DNA of 64,000 bases from Nelumbo lutea (lineage: Eukaryota; Streptophyta; Magnoliopsida; Proteales; Nelumbonaceae). A model generated the notes under the pieces. That model was not told the DNA's origin and did no database searches. It saw only the letters and a list, made by a program, of their open reading frames with translations. The stretch spans positions 43,928,222 to 43,992,221 of the forward strand of contig JAKGHH010000002.1 of the NCBI GenBank assembly GCA_022828595.1, written 5' to 3'. The translations under genes were made by a program, and so were the position numbers. Of the stretch, positions 1 through 10,059 are shown piece after piece. Within the stretch, counting starts at the first letter, position 1. Each line of letters begins with the position of its first letter.

Positions 1-49
1 ATTAAATTCAACACTTAATGCTAAAGTTTACATGCTGCTCAATAATATG

Positions 50-705
50 TAGGTTGGGGAGAGTTGGGTTTGTACCCTATCCGTACCCGTATGGGTTGTA
101 GAATCCCAAAACCCATCCTTTAAGCAAAAAAACCCACCTCATCGGGTAAGGGTGGAAATGAATCAAGCTTTTCACAAGTTAATGGATCTTGGCTCATGAA
201 AAGCTTGATTCTACTCGATTTAAATCGAACTTCAAGTTAAGCTCAAGCCTACTATATAGGTTCGTCTACTAATCAAGCTGAGCCCGAGCCCAATGAAGTT
301 CGGCTCATGAGACTCACAATTCTAATTGAGCCTAATACATATATACATACACACATACATATATTTTAATAAATAATTATTATTATATGTATAATATATA
401 TATATATATATATAATATTTTTTATTTTTTATGTATAATAATAAATAATTTTTATAATTTTTAGTTTTTTGTAATATATATAATTTTATTTTTTATAGGA
501 AGCTTGACTCATAGTTGAGCTTGAGCTGAGTTGAGCTCGAACATATAAGCTCTTGAATCGAGCAGCAAATTCAAGTTCAAGTCTCTAGCTCGAATCAAGC
601 ACGAGCTTGAGCTCAAGTCTAAAACTCTTTTGGTGAGCCAAGCTTGAATCCACCCCTACCATTAAGGTGGGTACCCACTAGATAGGGTAGAAATTTCCAT
701 CCCTA
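50..705. mobile_element. Outer foldback element, probable hAT-like MITE
   Basis: The left end begins TAGGTTGGGGAGAG and carries a TACCCTATCC-type stretch. The right end, read in reverse complement, begins TAGGGATGGAAAT and carries TACCCTATCT. The termini are therefore imperfect inverted repeats of the TAGGG(A/G)TGG type seen in plant hAT-derived MITEs. A second inverted-repeat element sits inside (147-658). No clear 8-bp target duplication is visible, so the boundaries are approximate and the hAT assignment is an inference. There is no coding capacity. Confidence 0.45.
147..658. mobile_element. Inner foldback element with AAGCTTGA/GAGCTCGA word repeats
   Basis: The ends read TAAGGGTGGAAATGAATC on the left and, in reverse complement, TAGGGGTGGATTCAAGC on the right. 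Both subterminal regions are built from short words such as tcaagctt, gagctcga and gagccgag. The centre is AT-rich, with an (AT)n tract near 397-412. This layout is typical of non-autonomous hAT elements. No target duplication was found, so insertion into the outer element is likely but not proven. Confidence 0.5.
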
Positions 706-1579
706 AAAGATGGGCATAAGTCTAAGATTTCTTTGACCCTAATCTGGAAGTTAATATGCTTTTCCCATATATAAAAGAGTTCAAAGATGCATTAAGGGAG
801 GATATAATTTTGAATGCCGTTGAAATTAAATACATAAAGAATGATTAAGGTATTTTAATGCTCTATGTACTTCTGAGGGATGTCTAGAATCCATGCTTCT
901 CCAATTTAAGATGGAGTCAGTAGGAAGTAGGAACACGCATAAAAATAAGGTATTTTAAACTCAATTTTAATCTAGTCATCTTTTCCTCAGAGACCTTCGT
1001 TTCTGAGAGAAAGATTATATTAGGGTTATTTCGCACAACACAATTATTGAAATTCAATTCCTTCAGGCACCCCGACAGTTCCAAACAAATAAAGATAAAC
1101 CAGTTGATGTGTTAGGGGGTATCATGATTATCCTCAAAAGGCTGGTCCTGCTGAAAACCTTGTTCGTCAGGGTGGTGTTATAATTAGGGTTGGTTTTTTT
1201 TTTTTTTTTTTTTTAGGCCCCCAATATATCCATATGGTGTATATTTTTTTAAGAGAAGCCCGTAGGCAAATTCATTGCATCAAATCCTCTATCAGTACAG
1301 GTGTGAGAAAAGAAGATAAAAAGAGTAGGTATGAGGTCTGACCAAGTTACAAGTAAGTTTAGCCAGGGTATATACAGCCCTGTTACCTGTACGAGGGGTG
1401 AAGGAGAATGTGATAAACAAATGAGCACAAAATTCTCCTGCAGTTGGCCATTAGTGTTGATATACGCCATGAGACCAAAACTGAGGGGTGGAATTGTTTT
1501 CCCTCCATGGTCGCCTTACACCGAGCTTTCCAGGAATGCCAAATAAGAAACATACATCTGTCAAAAATTAAATTACTAT
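706..1579. other. Intergenic stretch, no gene recognised
   Basis: No coding region with family similarity is visible. The only distinct feature is a T homopolymer of about 21 bases at 1194-1214. Short open frames near 1250-1650 overlap on both strands and show no recognisable motif, so they are treated as chance. Confidence 0.5.
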
Positions 1580-1943
1580 GGAGGTATTTGGTATGATGCC
1601 ATTGCCTAGGCAACGATTTTTCTTGGGGTTCAGGAGAATAGTGAACTCTGCACAAAATCCTAAAAGCAAAATCTTATTTGTGTTTATTCTTGTTTTAAGA
1701 CATAGGCCCCAATAGGCACCATGTAAGTAAAAATGCTTCTCCCCACAAGAAACACCAAAAAAGACGTTTCTGAGAAAAACGGCTCTCACAAAAATCAAGA
1801 CAAAGTTGACAGCGTTTTTCTAAGAAACAGTAATAAAACATCAACCAAATAAGAAACAGTTTCTCAATTATAAAAAAAAAAAGCTTACATGGCTCTGAAC
1901 TGGCAGCGTTTTTCCAAAAACAGAAATGGTACCAAACACCACC
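1580..1943. mobile_element. MITE with GTTTGGTAC-type inverted ends
   Basis: The left end reads GGAGGTATTTGGTATGATGCC-like sequence. The right end in reverse complement reads GGTGGTGTTTGGTACCATTTC-like sequence. Both ends are flanked by TAT. The interior has no coding region but contains repeated gtttct/aaaacgg words. The element at 29547-29990 has related termini and interior words, so the two appear to be one family. The superfamily is uncertain. Confidence 0.55.
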
Positions 1944-2088
1944 TATTTTTATTAATAATGAGTCAAAGAATGAGATACATGATACAACATGCCCAGCATC
2001 CCTTTTACAAGTAAGCTTTACAAACTTACAATCCCTACCCCATACACCCTTTACTCAATTCTACATGCATAGGCTGCAAAACTGTTCC

Positions 2089-2460
2089 CTATTCACTTCT
2101 TGGCATGTGCATCGGCCAAGATATTTGCAGATCTATTAGTCCAATCAAAAGGATATTTAATCTCCTTAATCTGCCTATAGCACCAAGCCACCAATGCCCT
2201 TGTTCTTGGTTTTTCAACCAACCCAGCACCACCTTAGCGTCTCCTCTCACCTCCAAGTTGTTGAAGTTCAAAGATTTAGCTTTTCTTAGGCCTTGCAGTG
2301 CTGCCATGAGTTCTGTCCTGAATAAATTTCCCATCCCCATTGGCCCAGAAATATGTTCCCAAGTTTATTTCTAAAGACTGCCCCAATACCTGACGGTCCA
2401 AGGTTGCCCAAACTGCATCCATCAAATGTGGTTTGATGAAGTTGGCTAGGTGGCTTCCAA
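2089..2460 (-). pseudogene. Decayed LINE-type RNase H domain (RVT_3 family)
   Basis: Read on the minus strand, the segment starts with a WKPP motif at about 2459. It continues through FDGCSLGNLGPSGIGAVFR, then changes frame near 2345 and continues through FRTELMAALQGL and VRGDAKVVLGWL. These match the ribonuclease H fold of plant LINEs (RVT_3), with the catalytic D (FDG), E (TEL) and D (RGD) all recognisable. The frameshift means no single protein can be made. No reverse transcriptase lies next to it, so it is either the 3' remnant of a LINE or a stray domestic RNase H-like gene. The first option is more likely given the decay. Confidence 0.7.
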
Positions 2461-4303
2461 CGCAATGACAATTTTGTTCTAATACAAGATGAAGATGCCA
2501 CCAGCTGCCATCCTCTAACGATATCATTACTGAAAAGGGGCCGAAAATATCCATGGCAAGAAAGTAAATAAAGGAGGATAAAATCATTAAATAAAATGAA
2601 CTGCAAAGACTGATTCTGTTCCTTAACAATTTTGTTAGAACTAACTACAATCAAATCGTGCTTATCATTTACAGATTTATACAAAAAAAAAACAGGACTA
2701 AACACTAGAAGAATAAAACAAAAATAGGTAAATGGAGAAAAAAGTAGAAAAACAAATAAGCTATAATGGGTAAAAGGACTTCCAAATATGAATCAATCAA
2801 ATGCCAAATAGAATAAGACAAAAGAAACAAAAGCCCTATAAACTCTACATTCATCCCTCTTTGGTACCATGCTTCATGCACATATTGGAGAAAAAAAATA
2901 AAGGTAATTATCAAATATTTATAGGTTTACTGAATGCAGGTAGAAAAGACACATATTTTTGACAACACAGAGAAAGTAAGTATGATAGATGAATCAAGGT
3001 AAGAGTCAGTCAGTATATACAATGACATCTTCAGAAGACAGATACAAACTAAAAGCCATATGATCAACTAACCAAGCCAATGCACACATCAAAGCATACT
3101 CAGAAAATAGTCTTTCCAGTGTAAGACTCCAGAGAATGCAAGGACTGTCATGTCATACTAGCTATGAAGTATGTACAGAGAAAGAGGTACGGCAAATCTC
3201 TGTTTGTCACTCAACTATCTTGAACCTTCAGCTTTAATTCCCATTTTTAACATAATTCCTGGGTTCAATTGAGACTAAGAAGATAGAAATCATTCAGGTA
3301 TATAAATCTTGATATACAAAAAATAATCAACTTTCCATGAAAAAAAAAGATCATTCAGAGAATCAGAGCACAGAAGCATTAAAAATATTAGAGTCCCATG
3401 TCTTTCTTTTGTTCTTTTTCCATCTGTGATTGGCTTAGCAAAAACTTAATTTATCTGTGAAAAAGTATCATAAATGTTCAATATGAAAGGTTGTAGCTGG
3501 TGGATGCACAAACTTCAATAAGAAAGCCTTTGTATGCACAAATCATCCTTATCATGAGAGAAAAGTTTGCTAAAAGTATGAAGTTGTCAAAATGTCATCA
3601 GTGACACATTTTGACATAAATTAAAAAGAACAGTAACTTTTCACAAAATTGGTGAACTTTCAATGATCAAGGAATATTTGATGCAGGCTAGGAGGTGAAA
3701 AAAGGAAGCTCTAAGGTTTGGAGCTTCCAGGGGAAAATTAGGTTTCAAATGTGGGTCCCATTAGCCTAGACAAGCTCTAGACATTGTCCTAACTCCTAAC
3801 CAAGGATTTGATAGTTTTAGAGTGCTGATAGGTCAAAACATTCAAAGAATTTTTAGAATTTTGATAAGCTAAAATTGTAATGACATAACCTTTATTTCGG
3901 CCTTTTTTGCAATGGCCAAAACTTTACTTAAATGATTTTGGTGTCATTACATTATCAAGTTACCTATCCAATGGAACCAAGATCTTTTGCATCTGATGTG
4001 TTTGAGTGAGTTATTGCCATTTTAGTAATACAGTGAAAGTCTATGACAAATATTTGAAAATTTTTATTTTTGGGTTTATCTTGGAGTTGTACTTGGATTT
4101 TTGGTTTTAGTAGTAATGCCAGTATTTAAAGTTGGTTTTTAGAAGTTACAATCCATATTTGAGTACTTTTATGGGTTATAAATGTTTTTTCTTAGTTCTA
4201 AAGCAATTAGGAGTTTCTGGTCAATTTCCTAGTCCAAATCGGAGTATGTAAAGTGAGATCTAACCATCTATGTTGAGTCTCTGAATAAAGTCTCTTGTGA
4301 TTG
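2461..4303. other. Intergenic stretch, no gene recognised
   Basis: This AT-rich sequence shows no protein family signature, tandem array or clear inverted-repeat element on either strand. Confidence 0.45.
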
Positions 4304-4319
4304 AAAACTAAATTAGTTG
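4304..4319. repeat. Target-site duplication, left copy
   Basis: The 16-base sequence aaaactaaattagttg recurs at 4632-4647 and flanks the RTE LINE fragment. A duplication of this length is expected from target-primed reverse transcription. Confidence 0.85.
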
Positions 4320-4631
4320 GCTCATCATCATCATCATCATCATCCAAGTCCTATCCCAATTATATGGTACATTAATCCAGTTTTGCCAATCCATTCTATT
4401 TAAAACCATATCCACTGTTAAATTATTAGTGCTAAATCATTTCTTACTACCACCCATGTCCTCTTTGGTCTACCCCTAGCTCTTCTAGCCTTCCACTTGT
4501 AACACATTACTTATTCTAACTGGAGCTGTTGGTGGTCTTCTATGCATGTGACTAAACCATCTTAGCTTACTCTTAGGTTTCTATGAATGGCTTCATTCCT
4601 GATCCTATCATTTCTAGTTTTCCACTCATCC
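4320..4631 (-). mobile_element. 5'-truncated RTE-type LINE 3' end
   Basis: Read on the minus strand, the fragment ends in a (GAT)n tail, seen as (ATC)n at about 4324-4344 on the plus strand. Upstream of the tail the plus strand reads aagtcctatcccaattatat and later tcctctttggtctacccct and agctcttctagccttcca. These phrases are characteristic of the conserved 3' end of plant RTE-class LINEs. The 16-bp direct repeats at 4304-4319 and 4632-4647 show one insertion event. The copy is about 0.3 kb and has no coding sequence. Heavy 5' truncation is usual for LINEs. Confidence 0.82.
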
Positions 4632-4647
4632 AAAACTAAATTAGTTG
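4632..4647. repeat. Target-site duplication, right copy
   Basis: An identical 16-base match to 4304-4319, marking the 5' junction of the truncated RTE LINE. Confidence 0.85.
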
Positions 4648-5645
4648 ACTAGATGAATAAAAATTTGGCTATGTGAATTCAAGCTTTTGCCAATACAATA
4701 CTCTATCTCTTCTGCCACCTTTCCAGTTTTTTCATCCTGTAAGTTGATTTCTATCTGTTAAATGTTCTAGCAAAGATTCTTCTCTTTCTTCCTAATTCTA
4801 AAAGACCTCAATGTTAGAATCTAGATTTATATTCATTTTTAGTGACCGGAAAGCAGTCTAGTTACCTCTCCATCTCGTTTACTTATCATAAATCACCAAA
4901 ATTACCTTCTCTCATTCTATAGAAGCCACTGCCAGATGTGAAAGTTGTAAGAACCCCTACATATCTGACACTAAATATAACATATATTGTGTATCTCTGC
5001 ATGATGTGTTTGTGAGATTCTAAATAAGGATTTTCTATTTGAATCCTCTTGACTGAAGAAAAAGTTGCCCAAGAGATCAAATGACTACTGCAAAATTAAA
5101 CATAACAGGTCAATTCTCACAAGTACAGAATTGTTGAAACATTATTACTTCAGGGATTTAGGCCTCTCAGACATCAATTTAAAGGAATATTCAAACAATG
5201 TCATCCTTATATTATATGATTTTACCTTTTACCAAGCTACAACAGTATTTCTGCAAAACTGATCTTTAACTTCCTCTTAATTGGCTGCAAATTACAGAAA
5301 AAGCTCGAGCTCTGCAGTGATGGCAGCAAATAACCAACATGAATGCTAAACATACAACAGTGCAACCAATCACAGGTAACTTTTCTTGGGAATAATTCCT
5401 TTTGAAATGGTTGTTAAATATAATCCAGGTTGCATAAGGTCCCTGCATCAGGGCAATATGAGATTTCCTGCCCCAATCCCCATTGAATCTTGTAATGGGT
5501 AGAGCCTTGTCCAAGGAAGTCACCTGGGTTAATCATGCCACAAAAGATCAGCCACCGCATTGAGTGTCCATCCACAATCTTCAAGGCCTTTGAACCAGTA
5601 GGGATCCACTCAACTATAATTGGGCCAAAGTTCGTCTTGGATGCT
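4648..5645 (-). other. ADA1 3' flank and probable 3' untranslated region
   Basis: The right part of this interval lies directly downstream of the ADA1 stop codon and is probably its 3' untranslated region. On the minus strand, AATAAA overlaps the stop codon itself, but the real poly(A) site cannot be set from sequence alone. No other gene was recognised. Open frames on either strand here lack any family motif. Confidence 0.45.
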
Positions 5646-6941
5646 TTATTCTTCAAATGTATGCATACATATTTTTTCAAGCAGCAAAGGCCAGTCTTCT
5701 CCAAGCTGTTGTGGGCTTAGCTCCATTGCAACCTTGAAATCAAGCATAGATATTGGAAAACACATTCTCTGTCGTTGCATACCTTCCATGGGCCCATTGC
5801 TATATTGCATCTGCAGCTGATGACCTGGCAACATACCATTAATGAGCTTACCATGATGCTGATGCTTCTGGAGAGGGTGCACTGCTTGCTGATATCCAGA
5901 TCTTGCTGCTACAAGCTCGACGGAAGACTTTATTAATCGCCTTAAGTAGACATCCAACCCATTATTTAACAAATTAGCACAGTCTGTTGAAACCCCTTCA
6001 AGGCCCTGTGCTCCTGCAATCTGCTCCATGTGTTTCCTCAGTGTCTCTGTATCAAACAATTCACCACTGTCAAAAGAAGCAGGAAAGCTACTGCTAGACA
6101 ATGGAATAGCCCTGCGGGCCCCACCTACACTAGCTGAGCAAAATGGAATCCCAATGGGTGCCTGGATGGCACTTCTAGTAGAGTTGGTGTTATTGACCTG
6201 CTCTATCTCTTCCCCATCTTCAACTACTACTATAAGTTGACCCTTGCTATGTACAGAAATCAGATCATCTGCCGATCTGTTTATTTGTGGTCTCTTTGGA
6301 GGGCACTCAAGTGAAACATCTAATTCATTCCCAGGTTGCTCTGCAAGACCCTGATGATTTTGCACTGGCCTCTGGAAATCACATGGATTGAAATCCCCAT
6401 TTTCTGTAATAACTTTAATGCTCACATCATCTGCAGTGGTTGATTGTTGAGAAACAAAGTCTATCTTCCCGTTTGGCCCAAGAGGGCTGCGGAGATCTTT
6501 GAGCTTTCTGTCACGAATCCCAGACCTTCCCTTTGGAGGTGACATCGGCACAACACCCCCATTTGCCCAAATTTTTGGAGTTGAAGGCTGTGTTGAAGTT
6601 GGGGAAGGACCACCTTGCTCATGCACATCTTCTCTTGATGGAGATTTCTTTCTGGTCAGTCTTGTGGACTTTTGGGTTTCCTTCTCGTGGACTGGTGGTG
6701 GGACCTTCGCATTACAAGCATTCTTCAGAATTGAACGGATCAATTGATTGTGCAAAGGGAGATTCTCTCTTCCAAGAATTCTATGACATAATTTATCAAA
6801 CTCAATCTTGCTTAACTTTTGGCTTAATAGTCCATTCAAATTATAAAAATACCGCTTCGATCTCTCAGGCCCAAGCTTCTTCACTATCTGAGCCTTCAAG
6901 TCAGCAAGATTGATCCGCGAGTGATGTTGGGAAGGTTGCAT
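5646..6941 (-). CDS. ADA1: ADA1/Tad1-like subunit of the SAGA transcription coactivator
   Basis: This uninterrupted 431-residue frame matches the plant ADA1 (HFI1/SAGA-Tad1) family. In the family, the protein is a core structural subunit of the nuclear SAGA histone-acetyltransferase complex and pairs through a histone-fold-like helix region. Residues about 10-82 form the conserved N-terminal block (LADLKAQIVKKLG, KRYFYNLNGLLSQKL, HRILGRENLPLHNQLIRSIL). The middle is low-complexity, rich in Ser, Pro, Lys and Arg, with possible nuclear targeting motifs such as RLTRKK. Residues about 292-347 hold the second conserved helical block (ETLRKHMEQIA, LDVYLRRLIKSSVELVAAR). A final conserved stretch (ISMLDFKVAMELSPQQLGEDW) lies near 397-418. 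The ATG at 6941 fits the family start, and single-exon coding regions are usual here. Only the 5' leader could contain an intron. The gene looks intact. Confidence 0.93.
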   Translation of the reverse strand: MQPSQHHSRINLADLKAQIVKKLGPERSKRYFYNLNGLLSQKLSKIEFDKLCHRILGRENLPLHNQLIRSILKNACNAKVPPPVHEKETQKSTRLTRKKSPSREDVHEQGGPSPTSTQPSTPKIWANGGVVPMSPPKGRSGIRDRKLKDLRSPLGPNGKIDFVSQQSTTADDVSIKVITENGDFNPCDFQRPVQNHQGLAEQPGNELDVSLECPPKRPQINRSADDLISVHSKGQLIVVVEDGEEIEQVNNTNSTRSAIQAPIGIPFCSASVGGARRAIPLSSSSFPASFDSGELFDTETLRKHMEQIAGAQGLEGVSTDCANLLNNGLDVYLRRLIKSSVELVAARSGYQQAVHPLQKHQHHGKLINGMLPGHQLQMQYSNGPMEGMQRQRMCFPISMLDFKVAMELSPQQLGEDWPLLLEKICMHTFEE

Positions 6942-7848
6942 TTCTCAATACATACAGCCCATAAACCACGCCTAAATCATCAATCTTCCTTTTCCAAATA
7001 CAGAACACAAAAAACCCAGCTTTTTTTCAACCGAATTAGGGTTTGTTGCGTTTCCAATAACGGATCCTGCATACACCTCTACCTCCCCCTGAATTCTCCA
7101 TGCACATAATAGAAAATGCGGGAGCCAATCTCATCTTCAAAAAAGTGAACCCTAGGGAATGAAAAAGGCAGCTCGCAAGCAGCGATCTCACTGACCACAG
7201 AACTTAGTTAATCCCTCCAAAACCCTACAATCAAAACTTCAAATTCTGATCTGTTCAAATCAAAACCCTAACTTCTAATCACCAAATCCTCGCTTTTGAG
7301 GACCCCATTTTCTTGCCACCCGCAAGCTGCAAAGACCCATAAATACACCCCTCTAAAAGTCCGCATAACATCCATTTCTTTAGAACTCGAGAAGCGAACA
7401 GTAATCCAAATTCCTTCAGTGAACTGAGATCGTCAAACCAAGTTAACCAACTCGGATCGCGAAAGAATTTAAGTTGCAGATGAGTTCGAGGGTTGGAGCT
7501 AAAGTTCAAATTTTGCTTTAAAGATAACATAAACCATACAGAGAATCCAACACAACAGCAGAGGTTAAAACTTCCAAAGATAAAAAACTCAAGGATTGCA
7601 AGAATTCCATCTGACCTTTCCGAGCTCTCTGATACCGAGAACGATTTAAGATTCAGAGACGCAGAGACTTCTAATCCTCGTAGGTTCCTTCAATTCGATT
7701 GCGCTGCCGAGTTTCGTTTCTCTCTGTCTCGCTCTCAGCATTTCGTTTTCTTTTTCTTTTTATTTTCTATATATTTTTCTTCTTTTTCTCCCTCTCCAAA
7801 TATTTCTCGCGCTTCTCTGAGAATTAGATTGCACCCCTCGATTGCAGC

Positions 7849-7851
<3 letters not shown>
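6942..7851 (-). promoter_or_regulatory. ADA1 5' leader and probable core promoter
   Basis: The region is purine-rich on the minus strand, as is common for plant 5' leaders. A TATATAG-like stretch on the minus strand near 7766-7774 could be a TATA box, which would put transcription start near 7735 and make the leader about 0.8 kb. A leader intron is possible, but no donor/acceptor pair could be chosen with confidence. No competing coding region is supported here. Confidence 0.4.

Positions 7852-7879
<28 letters not shown>
7852..7879. repeat. (CT)n microsatellite upstream of ADA1
   Basis: About 14 CT units form a GA tract on the ADA1 strand. GA/CT tracts near plant promoters are often bound by BBR/BPC proteins, but that role is an inference here. 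Related CT tracts occur in each unit of the tandem repeat at 8776-9290. Confidence 0.85.
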
Positions 7880-8063
7880 GGGTCTTTTTTGCCCTTTTTC
7901 AGTTTTCCAATATTTTGATTTATTTTGGTGCCTATGATGGCAAATTGCAATACAAATATGCTCTTCTTAGCCATTATACAATTTACTGTTCTGTTTGTAA
8001 TACAAAAATATTCTTTATTTTGCACCCCTTAATTGCCGCTACCTTCTTTCAGACCACTTTTTT

Positions 8064-8550
8064 GGTAAATTGCTAAACCTCTCCTGAAATCTGGTAATTG
8101 CAGTTATAGATTCTTTATGTTAGAAACCTCTGTAAACAGGCTCGAAAATGTCTAAAATACTCATACAATTACTTTTGACTAAAATATTTAATTGTCAATT
8201 CTTTTTTTCTTCCAATGAATCATTACCCCAATCCTTGCTTATCTTTTTTTCTAAATTTGATTTATTTTCAAATTTCCCTTCATATCAATCACTCAAAAGC
8301 CTAGCCGCAACTTTAAATTCTCTTTCTTTTTGTTCATAAACTTTGTATTGTTTTTTCTATAAAAACCAGTTTTAATAGCAATGGAATGAGTATTTTGGAC
8401 ATTTTTGTGCCTCTTGTTAGAGGATTCCAACCGAATTGGTCTACTTAATTGCAACTATGACAGAAAGTTTAAGGGAGGTAATTGCAATTCCAAACTTTAA
8501 GGGAGTTTCAGCAATGGTCAAAAACTTCAAGAAGATTTTAGCAATTTACC
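8064..8550. mobile_element. MITE with GGTAAATTGCTAAA inverted ends
   Basis: The left end is GGTAAATTGCTAAA and the right end is its reverse complement, TTTAGCAATTTACC. A 7-base direct repeat, ctttttt, flanks the element. The interior is AT-rich and lacks a transposase. The target duplication length does not settle the superfamily. It separates the ADA1 upstream region from the tandem repeat further right. Confidence 0.65.
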
Positions 8551-8644
8551 CTTTTTTCTGCAATGATGCCGCTACCAATTAACTCCAAGTGATTTTTCCA
8601 TTTCATGTGGTTAGTGGTAATCAAAAAAATACTTTGCTTATCCA

Positions 8645-8807
8645 AATTTGGATTTACTCCTCACAAAATGCGCCTTACACCAATCTCACAGCATGTTACA
8701 GTTGTGCATTGGGAACATCTTCCTGTGAATGACAACCTATGAATATGAAGATGTTCCAAATGTGTGACTCCAAATGCTTGTGAGGTTGGTGTGAGGAGCA
8801 AATCCAA
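8645..8807. mobile_element. Short foldback element next to the 172-bp tandem repeat
   Basis: The left arm reads AATTTGGATTTACTCCTCAC and the reverse complement of the right arm reads GTTTGGATTTGCTCCTCAC. Further pairing continues through caatctcacagcat against caacctcacaagcat. The right arm is also the beginning of the first tandem repeat unit at 8776, so repeat expansion included the end of this element. Confidence 0.55.
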
Positions 8808-9163
8808 ACTCTGCTTTCCACCTCTCGCTCTCTCTCTCTAAGTCTCTTTTTTTTTCTTGTTTTAGTTTTCTAATATTTTAATTTATTGTGATGCCTATTA
8901 TGGCAAATTACAATACAAATATACTCCTCTCAATCATTATACAATTCAGCTTGTGAGGTTGGTGTGAGGAGCAAATCCAAACTCTGCTTACCACCTCTCG
9001 CTCTCTCTCTCTAAGTCTTTTTTTTTCTTGTTTTAGTTTTCTAATATTTTAATTTATTGTGATGCCTATTATGGAAAATTACAATACAAATATACTCCTC
9101 TCAATCATTATACAATTCAGCTTGTGAGGTTGGTGTGAGGAGCAAATCCAAACTCTGCTTACC

Positions 9164-9200
<37 letters not shown>

Positions 9201-9290
9201 AGTCTCTTTTTTTAGTTTTCTAATATTTTAATTTATTGTGATGCCTATTGTGGAAAATTACAATACAAATATATTCTTCTCTCAATCATA
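8776..9290. repeat. Tandem triplication, unit about 172 bp
   Basis: Three nearly identical units begin at 8776, 8949 and 9120 with gcttgtgaggttggtgtgag. Each contains a CT tract, a T-rich run, and the phrase ttattgtgatgcctatt followed by acaatacaaatata. The spacing is 173 then 171 bases. A diverged single relative lies at about 7850-8025 upstream of ADA1, where ggtgcctatgatggcaaatt and acaatacaaatatgctc appear in the same order. The high identity of the three units suggests recent unequal exchange or slippage. Confidence 0.85.
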
Positions 9291-9398
9291 CAATTCACTA
9301 TCCTAGTTGTTATACAAAAATGATCTTATTTCCACCTACCAATTAACCAAGCAAATTTTGCATTTTATGTGGTTAGTGGCAATCGATGAAAATGCTTT

Positions 9399-9581
9399 GA
9401 GTCTAGATCACCTGCCAACAAAATACGTTCAACACCCTACCAAAAATATCTGACACCACACATCTCATACATGATAGGTCCCACTTTTATGGTGGGACCT
9501 AATTTTATAGTGAGATGTATGGTGTTAGATCAAGTTGGTAAGGTGTTGGAAATTGTTTTTGTTGACAAGTGACCCCAACTC
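9399..9581. mobile_element. Mutator-like MITE with 9-bp target duplication
   Basis: The left terminus is GAGTCTAGATCACCTGCCAA and the reverse complement of the right terminus is GAGTTGGGGTCACTTGTCAA. The whole element folds into a near-complete hairpin centred on ggtcccacttttatggtggg. The 9-base sequence aaatgcttt occurs at 9390-9398 and 9582-9590. A 9-bp duplication is the hallmark of Mutator-like elements. There is no coding capacity. Confidence 0.8.
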
Positions 9582-9590
9582 AAATGCTTT

Positions 9591-10059
9591 AGCTTATTTT
9601 TAAGCTCTCTCTCTCTCTCTCTCTCTCCAAGGGGGTGTTCTACAACATGGTTGGTTTGTTTTAAATTTGGTGTAATTACTATTTTATCTTAAGCCTATTA
9701 ATTGCAATTTATAAACTACCAGCTATGCCTCTACAACTTTTATTAAAAAAAAGTTGAGCCTTGTGATAACCCAATTGGACTTAGTCACATCAAGTTCAAT
9801 CCAAATCATTATTTTTGGGTTATGTATTATTAGATGAATTTGTGTTAGTTTTCATTCATTGTTTTAAATTTTACTATTTTTATTATGTTTTTAGATTCTG
9901 GATACACAAAAATTTAATATTAACTTTTAGTATCAGTTTCTACTTTTATTTTGACTAGTAAATATGTACATGCAACACATGTGGTAATTTCAAATAACAT
10001 TAATAATTTCAATATCCTTATTAGAACCATTTAAGAAGGATAAGTAATAAAAGCATGGT
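9591..10059. other. AT-rich spacer, no gene
   Basis: It contains a (CT)n tract at about 9605-9627. No gene or mobile element was recognised. Confidence 0.5.

Noticed and set aside
7493..7918. 141-residue open frame on the plus strand opposite the ADA1 leader
   Set aside because: Ser/Phe/Leu-rich translation of the CT-rich strand. No domain and it runs through the microsatellite.
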